Below are positions 22,865-34,512 of a stretch of DNA of 64,000 bases, in pieces. The translations under genes were made by a program, and so were the position numbers. Source of the DNA: Guadua angustifolia (Eukaryota; Streptophyta; Magnoliopsida; Poales; Poaceae). The DNA is taken from positions 64,824,376 through 64,888,375 of the forward strand of contig CM070510.1 of NCBI GenBank assembly GCA_036346375.1, written 5' to 3'. Numbering within the stretch: position 1 is the stretch's first letter; the number at the start of each line of letters is the position of its first letter. The notes beneath the pieces are model-generated. The model had not been told where the DNA came from and made no database searches. It was given only the letters and a program-made list of their open reading frames with translations.

Positions 22865-25358
22865 ATGGCGGCGAGCGGGTGGAGGAGGAACGCGGCGGCG
22901 AGGGCCGTGCCGCGCCCTGTGTCGCTGTGCATGTGGCTCGCGCTCGTCGCCGCCACGCTGGCGCTCGCCCAGGTGCTCATCCACCTCGTCCGTCTCCTGC
23001 GCACCCATCCCTACTCTGCTACTCTCCCTCTCCCTCTCCGTCTCCGATCTGATCACTTCTCCCTATTCTCCGATATGATTGTTCGTGGCGCTTGCGCTAA
23101 TACCTGAATCTGTTTGTTGTGGATCCAAGTGGCCTTAGATGTGTTTGGTTGCTGATTTGTTAAGAGTTTGAGGTGGCATCTCTGTATGGCTGCAATCTTA
23201 CGATTATTTTACGGCTTTCAGGCGAAAAAATCAAACGCGGAACTGACGGAGGTCACGAACAAGGTGTACTTCGACATCGAGATCGACGGCAAGCCCGCAG
23301 GTTTGTGGTGAACCCCTTCTCTAGATTTTTCTTCAGATCAGCTCGATTTATCATCTTTAGGGGCAAAAAAAAGGAAGATAAAACTCTATGACAAGGGTTA
23401 TTGCCTAGCATTAGCTATGTTGCAGATGCCTAGGCGCCTAGCTTTGGCTTATAGAGTGATTCCTTCGATTACGATTATCAAGATTTGAGATTGACTTGAA
23501 GCCAACTCTATTATGTTGAGTTGGCACCTAGTCTTATTTATGTGTAAGGAGAAAGGCCGATGTGCTGTTTGTGTTTGTTCTTCTTAAAGTGTTTCTCCAC
23601 CTGGTAATTGATTGATTCGTTGACATTTATATTGCTTCTGAACTCCCATAGGTCGGGTTGTCATGGGACTTTTTGGGAAGACTGTTCCTAAAACAGCAGG
23701 TATCATTAACTTATTATTCAACATAATAAACTGTGTAATTTTCTTTCTATGAGATGACAGAAATGCTAATGGCCTTGTACTTTTATCCTACAGAGAACTT
23801 CCGATCGCTTTGCACAGGTATGCTTCCCAACCACTTGCACTGTTTTTTTGTATGTTAGAAATGTTACTCTGTCTGCCTGTTAAAGTTTCCAGATGATTAA
23901 TTCCATGGCAAGCTTGGCAGTTTGAATGAGATTTGCACTTTCCAATCACAATTGTTTTGTAATGTTGGCATAAAATTATTTGGAATGGCACAATTTGGTG
24001 ACATCTTCAGGAAGTTTAGCCAATCAAATAGACGTGCTCCTCCAAAGAGTCAGACAAAATTACACAGTATAATCATACGCCTTATTTGATGCATGTGTAT
24101 GCTTGTAGCTTAACCAAGTTGCTTACGGTATTCTTTAAAAGAAAAGGGGAGTTACCTATATTATTCCGTCAGTTCTTCATAGATGAGGCTATCATGTTAA
24201 TCATGACAATTCACAAAGTAGAGAGAATGGCAACCTGTTTGACCTACAAATTGGGGAGGGCTGCATTAAATCGCAAGCTCACTCCCTCAACCATACTGGA
24301 ATTCTTCTAAGCTGTAAGTTTGTTAATTATTTCGTTTGTGCAGAAATTGGGCTAGAACTAATCCCTAGGTGCAGAAATTTTGTTGTCCATCCCCTTGCTC
24401 TAACCATTCATCACCTCTGCATATGAATGTCAATAGGAAAATGAAGAGAACTTGAATAACTAGTTGAAGTTGTAGTTGATTATTTCCTAGTCTACAAATA
24501 TCACAAAATACACTTTATGAAAAAAAAATGAAAATGAAAACAGTAACATTAACAGTATGAGTTGCGACATTCTTCATTTGTAACAGTTATTATGAAAGCT
24601 TATCATTATTTACTGCATATATTCAGAGATATCCCCTTTAGTACTACAATCTGTTTAGTAGCTTTCTCTCTGATGTCTGCTTGTCGTTACTTAACATGTC
24701 CAGGTCATTTATTTGTTGCGGTTTCATGTAGCTCTCTCAAATTTATTGTTATACAGGAGAAAAAGGAGTTGGCAAGAGTGGCAAACCTCTCCACTACAAG
24801 GGAAGTGCATTCCACAGAATTATCCCCAGCTTCATGATCCAAGGAGGTGATTTCACACTTGGCGATGGAAGGGGTGGTGAATCTATCTATGGCACGAAGT
24901 TCGCTGATGAAAACTTCAAGCTCAAGCACACTGGACCAGGTGATCAACTGTTATTCTTGAAATCCTATTTGTAACTAGAAATGCTTTATTTGAGTGGTAA
25001 CCCGTTAAGACCTTCTCATGTTTGGTTGATGTCGGTGCAGGCTTTCTCTCCATGGCCAATGCTGGGAAAGATACAAACGGATCCCAGTTTTTCATCACCA
25101 CTGTAACCACAAGCTGGTAATCTTCACTGTTCTTTGTAATTACGGCAGCACTATTTCTAGTTTCTACCAAGTCTGAAAGTGTTCCTTTCTGTTGAACTTT
25201 TATGGATGATCTCCTACAGGTTGGACGGGAAGCATGTGGTGTTTGGCAAGGTGCTGTCTGGAATGGATGTGGTCTACAAGATTGAGGCTGAAGGCGCGCA
25301 GAATGGGTCGCCAAAGAGCAAAGTTTCCATTGCAGACAGCGGAGAGCTGCCGCTGTGA
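22865..25358 (+). CDS. Secretory cyclophilin-type peptidyl-prolyl isomerase, copy 2
   Basis: Seven exons: 22865-22972, 23222-23300, 23652-23699, 23794-23817, 24757-24939, 25041-25116 and 25220-25358. They join to 657 nt (218 aa). The N-terminus is MAASGWRRN followed by a hydrophobic segment (SLCMWLALVAATLALAQ), a signal peptide or anchor. All main catalytic positions of the fold are present: Arg107, Phe112, Met113, Gln115, Phe165, Trp173 (TTSWLDGKHVVFG) and His178. One family Gly is Ser (FHRIIPSFMIQ). Exon sizes 79, 48, 24, 183, 76 and 139 are identical to copy 1, which proves tandem duplication of a whole intron-containing gene. This copy looks like the functional member, acting in the ER or secretory route. 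Confidence 0.94.
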
Positions 25359-26942
25359 TGAGCCGAAATGATCTTTGATGGAAGCTACCATGACTGGTAT
25401 TCGTGGTAGAACTCTTCTTAGTTGGTCTGTTTCCGTATGCTTCCACATGAATTTGGTCGATCGGAGCAAGTTTCTGTTTACTATAATGACTTGCTTATCT
25501 GCTACTTAGTTGGGAAATTTGAAGGGTAAACCGGCAAATGGTCTTACTGCTACATCCTTTTCGTTTTCCATCTGTTTTGCATGCCTTGTCTGTGGTTATT
25601 TACTGTAGATACATTGCCATATATGTGCTGCTTATTCCCGAGGTTAAATGATCTAGATTTAGCGCAGACAAGAAACGCTTATTTCTCTCGCTCAGCCCTC
25701 TGCCTCACCAAGACAGGATAGAAAAAATGACAGCCACCTTAAAAGTGATAGAAAAAATGTAATCGCATAAGAATTATCTTAGTATTATAAGTGAGAGAAC
25801 GCAAATGCAAACTGGCCATGCAGTAGGGTAGAGGAGAATACAAGAGACGTGAGAAAACGTATAGCTAAGGTATACCACTAGAACATGTCAGAAACGTATA
25901 GCTAAGGCACACCACCGTAGCCTGTAGGTATCTTATCCTGTTTCTTTAGCAACGAATTTTGAATTCTCTGTTACTTAAAAGAAGAGTTCATCCACTCTAG
26001 CCTATGGGTATCTTATCTTATTTCTTTAGCAACACATTTTGAATATTTCTGCTACTTAAAAGAATAAGTTGATGGGTGTTGAGATGCTTTCTCCACCCCT
26101 AGCCCTATGTGCCTCCCTCGTCTATGCTAAAAATAGTGGAAGCTTTGGCCTATTTAGCCCTTCACATTTTTTATTTTTGGTCCTCTTCCGAACAAAATTG
26201 TAAATCTAGACTCTTTCCAACCGTGAAAGTACTAGTAGTCGACATGTGTTCCTACCGCAACAGGTTGCTAGCACTACAGCACCTCCCGTCAGCGTAGCAC
26301 GTCCAGTGAGCGTACCATGGCAAACGTTCTACCGCGGTACCCAAACTTGGCAAGATGTAGTACCGCATGACTTGAGCTCGACAGTTAACTGCCGCAGTAC
26401 TCAAGCTCGGCAAGGAGGTGGGATTGGCTCCGGGGACCTGCCACGGTAGGTGACATGTGCGCTTCCGCAATTGAGAATGGGGATATATTTGTAATTTCTT
26501 TTGGGAGGAGACCAAAGATATATAAAAAAAAGTGTGCAATGAGGCCTACAGTGAGGCTTGAAAATAGTGTGTGATGACAAGTGGGGCCAGTAGCCATCGC
26601 GCCACGAATCCGCTGTTCCTTCCCTTCCCTCCCAACTAGCCGCGGCCTCACATCGCCTAATCTTCCCCACCCGATTTGCGTGCCCCACATGGCGCTCGCC
26701 ACTGCCTCACCTCGCTTGCACGCTGCGCTCGCCACGCTGCTTAGCATGGCCGCTGTGGCACTGTGGCCCTCAGCGAGGAGGTTTCCGTCCCCATCTCCAA
26801 TATGTCCTCGGCACACAGCCCATCCTCTTGTCTCCATCAAAACCCTAGCACACGACATGACGACTAGTGAGAGTGGCAATGGCGATGCTGCAGTTGAAGA
26901 AGGCAGTGCTGTGCATCGCGGAAGGCGTCTGGCATTGCTATA
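25359..26942. other. Spacer downstream of the cyclophilins
   Basis: Contains an 80-bp tandem repeat (listed separately) and a GC-rich patch (26560-26940) with overlapping ORFs on both strands but no recognisable domain. I see no supported gene. Confidence 0.5.
25918..26070 (+). repeat. 80-bp unit repeated twice in tandem
   Basis: TAGCCTGTAGGTATCTTATC at 25918 and TAGCCTATGGGTATCTTATC at 25998 start two copies. Both run through TTTCTTTAGCAAC and end in TACTTAAAAGAA. Identity is roughly 85 percent by eye. Confidence 0.7.
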
Positions 26943-27506
26943 GCCGTGCTATCGCGCATCCCTAGCTCGATAGGAACCTCTGTGGCTGGAGCGCTCGGCA
27001 AGCCCCTACCAAGCTACGCTACATTGGCAGATGGTTTGATGCCCATGTTTAGTTAATTATTCAATTAATTAGCCATCAATTAATCACTAACTAAATTGCT
27101 AATTAATCGCTACTTAGTCACTTAATTAAATTATTACTCCTTTCGATCACAAATAGTTATCGTTTTGGACATCGACACGGTCCTCAAAACTCGACTTTGA
27201 CAACTAATTTCTATTGTAATATATTTTAAAAATCCAATAAAATTATAATATTATGAAAGTACGTTTCAAGACGAATCTACACATGATTTTCATGCATCTA
27301 ATCTAAATATATAAAAAGATATCAATAGCTAAAATTTCAAAAGTTTGACTACACATATCTCAAACCGATAAGTTTTGTAAACCAGAGGGGTAATTAATTA
27401 GTCACTTAATTAAAGTGATCGCTGAGATAGTGTAGCTTAGCAGGGGCTTGCCGAGCACTCTAGTTGCGGAAGCTCCTATTGAGCCGAGGGTGTGCGGTAG
27501 TGCGGC
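26943..27506. repeat. Large inverted repeat, about 80-bp arms, enclosing a Stowaway MITE
   Basis: The left arm (26943-27022) and the reverse complement of the right arm (27426-27506) align over their length at about 70-75 percent. The strongest block is GTGCTCGGCAAGCCCCT. The loop holds TTAATTA-rich sequence and the MITE at 27137-27390. It is probably an old foldback transposon. No target duplication was identified. Confidence 0.55.
27137..27390. mobile_element. Stowaway-type MITE, diverged
   Basis: TA flanks at 27135 and 27391. The left half matches the MITE at 20006-20239 almost base for base in order (CACAAATAGTTAT, TCGACTTTGAC, CCAATAAAATTATAATATTA). The right terminus is degenerate. Confidence 0.65.
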
Positions 27507-28192
27507 TGCTTTTGTGCCCTAGTGCGTGGGTCCAGTAGTCAATACGTGTCGTCTATCATTCCTTTCGTAATCAGAGAGGAGACTATTCTTTGCAAAAACG
27601 TTTAGGTAAAGACTAACTTTACAAAAAATCATGCGCAGTAAGGCTAGAAAATGCAAAGCTTCGATGGACACATGAGGTAAATTCTCTGTTCGAGATTCAT
27701 GCGTCAAATCGTAATTTGGAAACTGAGCTTATATTATCTGTCCACGTACTGCTTAGAATGTGACCATCAATGGTCAAAGAAAAAAAAAGGCTTAGAATGT
27801 GAACATCAGTACATCAAGTTATCGTTATGGGGCTCAGCTAACTCCATGCCATCAGTTACGCAGCCACATTTGGACTACACTATGTCCTCAACTCCGTATC
27901 TCGTAACCACGCCACTCGATTTTCTTTGTGACTTGTATTGTGCCTCATTTCGATTAGAGATATTTAGGAGGTTGTTAAGTTAATTTGTTAGGGATATGGT
28001 TGTTGTGTTTAAGTTAGTTTATTATTATTTTTAGAGATGTTTCAGGGTTTAGGCCCGCCGATCAGCACGAAACTTACGGTGAGAGTGGGGTGAATGAATA
28101 AGTAACAACCATCCATGGGTTCTTTTAAGTGGTAAAGATATTGTTAACGAATTCTGTTGTCACTGGCTGTAGTTACATAACTCGGCCGGACC
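27507..28192. other. AT-rich spacer
   Basis: No gene, RNA or clear repeat identified. Short ORFs have no domain resemblance. Confidence 0.4.
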
Positions 28193-28330
28193 AGTGGCGG
28201 ACCCAGAACCAAATTTTAAGAGATGCTCATCAGCCCTTCTGCTCTATCCTCAGTTAGCCATCCTTCTACACATCGTGTGGGGAGTAAGGTGTGCCCTAGC
28301 CCCCCTTGACCCTCTGTTAGGTCCGCCACT
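28193..28330. mobile_element. Short hAT-like MITE (about 138 bp)
   Basis: AGTGGCGGACCCAG at the left end and TAGGTCCGCCACT at the right end form terminal inverted repeats of the AGTGGCGGA type seen in the other hAT-like elements of the window. No clear 8-bp duplication. Confidence 0.5.
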
Positions 28331-28549
28331 TAGTCAGACAGACTCTAGGTGATAAAATAGAATCTGGTTTGGTTGTTGTCCCCGTGTCAACCGTTATGTA
28401 TGGACTGCAGCGTATTCGGAACCGGCGCAGGGGAGGTCCAACGCGCGTGATGATTTTGCTTCTAAAGTGATGATTTTGCTTTCTCATATATTTACAGTTG
28501 TAATCTACGAAATACTTGTATTAAACACTAGAATATTTTTTGTTTTCAG

Positions 28550-28790
28550 GTAATTATGACAGACCAAGATGATGTTATGAGTGCAGCAATAAAGAATGTT
28601 TTGAAAAATACTATTTATAGATTGTGTGTGTGGCACATGTATAAGAATACCGCAAAACATCTCAGCTAAGTTTTCAGTGTTTCGAAAGATTTTAAGCATG
28701 ATTTTGGTCATTGCGTGTATGATTGTGAAAATGAAGAAGAATTTTTGGCTGCTTGGCAGTTGGCAAGACATGCTTACAAAGTATCCCCAA
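28550..28790 (+). pseudogene. FAR1/MULE transposase fragment
   Basis: Directly after TTTTCAG the sequence reads VIMTDQDDVMSAAIKNVLKN, then YRLCVWHMYKNTAKHLS and a stop. After a frame change it reads DFKHDFGHCVYDCENEEEF, then LAAWQLARHA. The TDQD (catalytic Asp region), the CxWH zinc-like motif and YDCE.EEEF..AW are hallmarks of FAR1/FHY3 and related MULE transposases. Only the middle of the domain is present. The stop and frameshift rule out function. Confidence 0.75.
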
Positions 28791-28828
28791 CTCGATTTTC
28801 CATCTTGATCTCTGATATTTTTTTAAAC

Positions 28829-29070
28829 ATGTATTATTACTCGGTGAACGCGTAGAGTATTAGGCTCGACAAAAGAAAGTTATCATCTCTAACAATCTTT
28901 TGCCCTTTTTCCTTTAGACTATTTTTCGCCGGTGAATGGTTTTGCGAATATGTATTATTACTCGGTGAACGCGTAGAGTATTAGGCTCGACAAAAGAAGG
29001 CTGTCATCTCTAATAATTTTACGCCCTTTTTCATCTAGACTATTTTTGACACGTTTTTTCTAAAAAAAAT
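28829..29070 (+). repeat. Two tandem copies of a 121-bp unit inside the MULE
   Basis: ATGTATTATTACTCGGTGAA starts at 28829 and again at 28950. The match runs on through CGCGTAGAGTATTAGGCTCG and then diverges gradually to CTAGACTATTTTT. Confidence 0.75.
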
Positions 29071-29152
29071 AGAAAAGCCGGGATTACACAGTTTTCCCCA
29101 TAAATATCAAGCGATCAAAATTTCGTGTGACGCAGCAAACAGATTACATACA

Positions 29153-29180
29153 CCGCGGCGTAGCGCGGGTCATTATCTAG
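29153..29180 (+). other. Helitron-type 3' terminus
   Basis: A short GC hairpin (CCGCGGCGTAGCGCGG, stem CCGCG/CGCGG, 29153-29168) stands about 8 nt before CTAG (29177-29180), which is followed by T. This is the canonical Helitron 3' end (hairpin, CTRR, insertion in AT). The matching 5' TC end was not located. The 121-bp repeats upstream may belong to it. Confidence 0.55.
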
Positions 29181-29511
29181 TTGTCTTCATAGCCATTTGC
29201 AATCTCACTTTATTGTTTCCGCTCACGATCAATTTCCTGAGACCAGTGCCGAAGATGAATTTGCTTAGTCAAACTTTGAGATTTGGTACAGCTGGGAAAC
29301 GATCGTGGGCCTCGTGGCTTGAGCGGGCCTGAACAACCCGAGCGGGAGCCACGTATTGGTGCGCTGGTGAGCCGAGCGCCCGAGCGGAGCCGCGTGTTAG
29401 TTTTTCCTTGATTCGTGGCGCGCACAAGGTTCATTATCCGACGGTCGCGCGCGCGTTGGACGAGCGGCGCCGTCCAACGCGCGTTGGACCTCCCCTGCGC
29501 CGATTCGGAAC

Positions 29512-30545
29512 ACCTATAAACCAAGCACTAGCCAATGAACCATTTGTTTTGTGGTGCACGTCCCATCCCAATTCTTGCATCCGCCTCTAATACTCTGATC
29601 TACAAATGCATTTGCGTAACTGCATGTTGTTTAGTGATCCCTTTTGATTGTTTCAGCAACAAAATCGGTTGATGAATTGTTGACAGAAAGGGGTAAACCA
29701 GTTGTAAACTAAAAATGACGTTTGGTTGGGTTGCCATTGGTACTTGAAAGTCCAAGATCAAAGCCGAGATATCTCTACATAAGTGCAGGGTTTTCTTTTA
29801 GGTGAAAACGGAAACCTGAAGATAAAAATATGTAAGACTTTGCTTTTGAAGCATGTGAATTGATAGAATAATTGATATGCCGTAATATTTATCAGTACAC
29901 TATGTAAATATATAAAGACTCGCTAACCACTGACCGGGGTATATGTATGATGTCAATATGGTTGCCATTGTAGGACATCAAACTATATTGACTTTTGTTC
30001 TACAATTTTTTTTTTTTTTTTGCATTAGACTAATTACACGGAAGAAATTTATCTTATAATTACAGATGCTCACAGATGAACTTGAACAGAGACAGCTGAG
30101 GAAGAGAGGTTTATTCCTTAGGGGCAGCAGGTAAGCCCTATCTATACCTCATTATTAAGGTTTCGTTGGGGCAGGAATAAAAAACTGTGGTTTAAAAATA
30201 GAAGAATCTCACCACTTTAGGTTGGGATGTAAGCCTGCAATGACTAATGAAGAATCTGAGAGCTGATCGCCTTAACATGCATGAAAAAAAGAAGAATGTG
30301 ATCTTTGTTTAGATTGTCATGTAAATAAGTTGGTGTGTAGTACTTGGGAGAGGTTATTTATTACCTACCCCTTTTACTATTTCTCCTTCAGAGAACTTTG
30401 ATGGGCATACTTCACAACACGACATACTAATATTTCTATAGGACAATACGGTCATATTTTTTCAGCATAATACCAAATCCCTTTAAAAACTTACTACTAT
30501 TAATTGTTAGAGTGTGTAATATGATATTCTTTTTCTGCTGCAAAG
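29512..30545. other. Spacer with possible orphan exon-like pieces
   Basis: TTACAG followed by an open stretch (LTDELEQRQLRKRGLFLRGS) and GTAAGC at 30065-30132 looks like an exon with both splice sites. TTTCAG followed by TKSVDELLTERGKPVVN at about 29660 looks similar. Neither can be tied to a gene. They may be debris of a captured or deleted gene. The rest is AT-rich with no feature. Confidence 0.3.
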
Positions 30546-30547
30546 TA

Positions 30548-31027
30548 GTCTCTCCGTTGATTTTTATAAGGCGTTCATGCATTGATTCGTATTTGAAAGT
30601 TTTTTTCAATGGTTATGATTTTGTAGTTATGAACAAAGCATTATAAAAAAAATTAACAGTCAAAGTTTAACTTTAAAGACCGCACCAAGTTAAATTGTGT
30701 CTTATAAAAATAAAAGTAAATTTAACAAAACTATAGGTTTCTTTGCAAACTATCAGAAAACTATAGATTTTAACTTCTATTTCATAAAACTACAGATTTT
30801 AGGAGTTTATATCATAAAACTATAGGTTTTATAATTTAACATTTCATGTAACGAGTCTGACAGACCAGTTACAAGAAACAAACAATTCTAAAGCCCTTAG
30901 TTTTGTGACACATGTTCTCCTAAAATCTGCAGTTTTATGAAATAGAGTTAAAATCTATAGTTTTCTGATAGTTCATATAAGAAATATATAGTTTTGTGAA
31001 ATTTACACTAAAAATAGTCGGAGAGAG
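30548..31027. mobile_element. Stowaway-like MITE carrying an inner foldback MITE
   Basis: The outer ends GTCTCTCCGTTGATTTTTAT and ...GTCGGAGAGAG have TA on both sides (30546 and 31028). The inner element is given separately. The outer right arm is short and degenerate, so part of it may have been lost. Confidence 0.55.
30718..31004. mobile_element. Foldback MITE with about 85-bp terminal inverted repeats
   Basis: The left arm (from AAATTTAACAAAACTATAGG) and the inverted right arm (from AAATTTCACAAAACTATATA) match for about 85 bp at close to 90 percent. They include ACTATCAGAAAACTATAGAT, then TTTAACT and CTATTTCATAAAACT. The loop is about 110 bp. It lies inside the Stowaway-like element. Confidence 0.7.
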
Positions 31028-31029
31028 TA

Positions 31030-33185
31030 TGGATATTTGGCTAGTCTATGAATAATGAAAAGAGGAGTCCTAGAATTTCAAGCCATTGCAAAACCACATC
31101 AAGACTACGAGTTCAGATCAAATGGCGAAACAGGCCGTGGGGAAAAGCAGTGTGCTGCGCTCCCTCTCACCCAGGAGAGAGATATGGGTGCAATTAGATC
31201 GGATAGATGCTAACCGACCGATTGGATTTATTCGAATCAAATTTGGATAGTCATGTCGGATAGTTATCGGATTCGGCGTCAGAATCGAGAGATCACTGTC
31301 CATCGGATTGGAATATTTCGATTATATTCTCAAATGATTCCAGATAACTCTTTGAATATTCGGATTCTGATATGTATAGTCCATATTCTAAAAGCTTCAA
31401 TTGGGTCCAACTAAATAGCCCAAACATAATATAATAATGTTATTTTTATGCAGTAAATTGTTTTTAATTATTGAAAACTCTTTTTCATATAGAAAAATAC
31501 TAGCCCCAAAAATTTTAGAGAATTGAAATAGGGTATTTTGAACTTACTAAAATTATTTCTGATAATATATATATATATATATATATGTATGTATATGATA
31601 ATTGCTAAAATCCAGAAAGACTTTAAAAAATAGCACATAGAGTTCACAAATTTGGGAAAAATTCACATAAGCTTCTTGAGATATTTTGAATTTAATAAAA
31701 TTATGTCCAACTAAAAGTTGGTTTTTATTTTTACACATAAATTAATTTTAAATTTATGAAAATAGGAAATGCCTTATTTAAAATCTAGAAAATACCAAAA
31801 ATAGAAATAATTATTAGAAAATCCAAAAATTGAATTATTCTCTAGAAATTCACAAAAGCCAACAATATTTTTAAATTATTTTTTTATTTTTAAAGATAAA
31901 ATTCTAGGATGTTACACGCTGTCATCAGAGCTTGACATACAAGAATTTGCTTCCATTTGCCTGCGTGAATACTAGTAGTCTTTTGTAAAATATTAAGGAA
32001 TATTTGATGCTTTTGCAATATTGTTGGACTAGCTAATAAAATGACTTGTTAATTACGATAATCATATTGTATGTTAAACTTCTATGATTGATTAATCATT
32101 GTTACATGTATGCTACATGTATCCTATTGTATGTTTTCGCTCGACATCCAACAAACAATATTCGCTACCATATAGGTTCCACTCTGTATTTATTTCAAAT
32201 TTGTGACATATTATCTATGTCTCTACTACTTCTAATTAGGAGTTGGTGGCGGTCGTTCATTCTCCTCCAGAGTACCTGATTTATTGGATTTGATATAAAC
32301 GGCTGAGATGGAAGGAGATTTAACTCGATAATCGATTCTCTTCGGAGGAACAAACCTTTCTTACTATTGAAACATAACTAAAAGTAGTGCTTTTTGCAAA
32401 TAAATTTTTTATCATAAATTGAGTTTCCTTTACAACGCACATGTACATAACTAGTCATATTTATATTTAGTACTATGTGTGTTGTACTTTGAATCTAATA
32501 AAAAGTATAATTTAAAATATGAAAAGAGAGATATAATATATATATACTAAACTTCGAAGGATTCGGCGCCTCCTCTTGCGTGAGCCACGCGCGGCCGGCT
32601 CGGTTCGGTGTTTTATTTCACGGCTAGGTCCCTCGAAAAATACGTACTTACGTGTAAGTCTTTCCCACGGTTTTTTACGAAAATGACTTTTTGGATCAGA
32701 AAAATCGTGAATCTTTTGTGAAAGGATCCTAGATAAATACCGAAAAAACGTAATTACGTTTGGATCATTCCAGCTATTTTTCACAAAAAGAACCTTTCGA
32801 TTTAGCGCAATTGCAGATCCTTTATGAGAGGACCCTAGATAGATGAAAAAAATATATGGTTGTGTTTGTATATTTTCAACCGTTTTACGCGTTTTCTCGA
32901 CGATTTAAAAAAACACCACCAAAAAAATAAAATTATTTTTATAAAATAAAAATAACGCACGCACCGTATCACGACGTGAAAATAATCCCAGCGAACCTAA
33001 TCCGAGACGATTGCTGCGGAGAGGAGGGAGCTTAAAATAATCGGCTTTCCGAGGGATTCCCGAGCCCCGACCCATCGACGACGCATCAACAGTTCAACAC
33101 AAACACCAGCAGGGTTAGGAGGAACCGGCGGCGGCGAGCGAGGCGGTGAGAGCTCGAGATATTAGAGGAGGAGGTCGTCGTCGGC

Positions 33186-33186
<1 letters not shown>
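31030..33186. other. AT-rich spacer up to the zinc-finger gene
   Basis: Holds an LTR-like remnant ending near 31916, an (AT)n microsatellite at 31564-31586 and degenerate repeats around 32640-32850. The last 150 bp before 33187 are GC-rich and are presumably promoter and 5' UTR of the zinc-finger gene. No other gene is seen. Confidence 0.45.
31330..31916 (+). mobile_element. Possible degraded LTR end
   Basis: TTCTAGGATGTTACA followed by a sequence close to TGTCATCAGAGC (31907-31932) resembles the end of a grass Gypsy LTR plus a tRNA-Met primer-binding site. The upstream AT-rich 600 bp would be the LTR body. No second LTR or coding part is seen, and the left border is a guess. Confidence 0.3.
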
Positions 33187-33230
<44 letters not shown>

Positions 33231-33504
33231 CTCGGCGAAGATCGACGCGGCGACGACGAACCGTGGCGGCGGCAAGGCGGGGCAGGCGGACCGGCTTGGG
33301 CAGGTCAAGGGTGGCCACGCCAAACTCGAGTGCCCGCTCTGCAAGACCACCGCCCCCGACATGAAGTCCATGCAGATCCACCACGAGGCGCGCCACCCCA
33401 AGCTCCCCTTCGACACGGAGAAGCTCGTCAACCTCCACTCCTCCACCGGCGCTGGGGAGGCCACCACCTCCAAGCCCGGTGTCCGCGGCAGCCACAAGAA
33501 GTAG
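33187..33504 (+). CDS. Small C2H2 zinc-finger protein, ZNF706/At2g23090-like
   Basis: A single-exon ORF of 105 codons plus stop. Residues 1-45 are basic and Gly/Lys-rich, of the small-EDRK/4F5-like type (MTGKAKPKKHTAKEISAKI...). Residues 50-75 form one C2H2 finger, CPLCKTTAPDMKSMQIHHEARH. The tail reads HPKLPFDTEKLV and then is Ser/Gly/Lys-rich. This layout matches the conserved eukaryotic ZNF706 family and its plant At2g23090-like members. These are small nuclear or cytosolic proteins of poorly defined role. The ATG is the first in a GC-rich 5' region. The length is normal for the family and the frame is intact. Confidence 0.9.
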
Positions 33505-34512
33505 GCAATCTCTTCCTTCGCATCCAATCTAGCTACTACCTCCGCCGCCTGCTGCTGCAATCGTCCTACTGCAGCGTGCTACTAGTCTACCACACTCGCT
33601 GCTGCTGCTGCTGCTTTACAATTACATGTCATGTGTCATGCGATAGGCGCGTCAATTTATCCCCTTATATCTGTTGCTATGGCTCTGCCTGTTGTTCCAT
33701 CTCGTCCTCGTCGGCATGTTTAATTATGTGTCGCTACTCTTATGATGCTGGCAAATGGCAATGGTTGCTAATATTGATGTCTACTAGCGCTCAAGCAATC
33801 ACAAAAATCTGTTGCTCATGCGATTTTCTTTATCGGCAAGTAAAGTGCATGAATTGAGAATCTGCACTTGTGTTTCTTATCGTCTAAGGTGTCATAGTAA
33901 AATCTTTTCAGCTTGTCGATTGTTGGCTTTGTACAGTAGGGTATGTTCATCTGGCCTAAATCCAATCCTGACTTGCCTGTATGCACCCTTGGGCTCATGA
34001 GGAGAATCTGTGCCTGTTTAGCGAGGGATAGATGGTGGTTTCATAAATCTTCACCTGAAAAATACTTGCCACTAACAAGTAGCAATAGTTGCAACATGGA
34101 ACTGAATTACAGTGGGCTAGTTTAAGGGGGATGTGGATGATGGAATTGCGGTCCAATGGTACAAGGAAGGACACTTATGTCAATGGTGAATTTAGAGGCA
34201 CATCTCACATGTTTAAACCTGTATCCGAGAGTTTCTCCTCTAACAAAGTGTACAATTCTTCTTATGAGGGCTGGTGATATTCTAAACCCAACATGATCCT
34301 TTTAACGTGCAGATTAATCAACCTCGTAATGTTAATAAGACCTTCAAGGAATTGATGGAAGATCTGTGTAGCATACTGCTAGATAACTATGCATTATTTG
34401 GTCCATGTGATTTCTTATGGCATACTGATCACTCTGCATCATTAATAAGTTTGGTGCCTAGACTCTTAACTACCGTTGGTGTTGACACAATAACTGATGA
34501 CTTATGCTAATA
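33505..34512. other. 3' flank of the zinc-finger gene
   Basis: Contains a short (CTG)n run near 33597-33616 and otherwise unremarkable sequence, presumably 3' UTR and spacer. No second gene seen. Confidence 0.5.

Larger units (their letters stand above)
28423..29502 (+). mobile_element. MULE (Mutator-like) element, 1,080 bp, with 9-bp TSD
   Basis: The left end, CGGCGCAGGGGAGGTCCAAC followed by GCGCGT, is an exact 26-bp inverted copy of the right end. Direct 9-bp copies of ATTCGGAAC flank it (28414-28422 and 29503-29511), the Mutator target size. It holds a broken FAR1-like transposase piece (28550-28790), a two-copy 121-bp repeat and a Helitron 3' end. Exact TIRs and TSD argue for fairly recent movement, although the coding part is dead, so it must have been mobilised in trans. 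Confidence 0.85.

Noticed and set aside
26385..26943. ORFs of 120-164 codons on both strands in a GC-rich spacer
   Set aside because: Low-complexity composition, overlapping both strands, no domain or splice support.
33115..33560. Long ORFs antisense to the zinc-finger gene
   Set aside because: Shadows of GC-rich codons; no domain and the sense protein is recognised.
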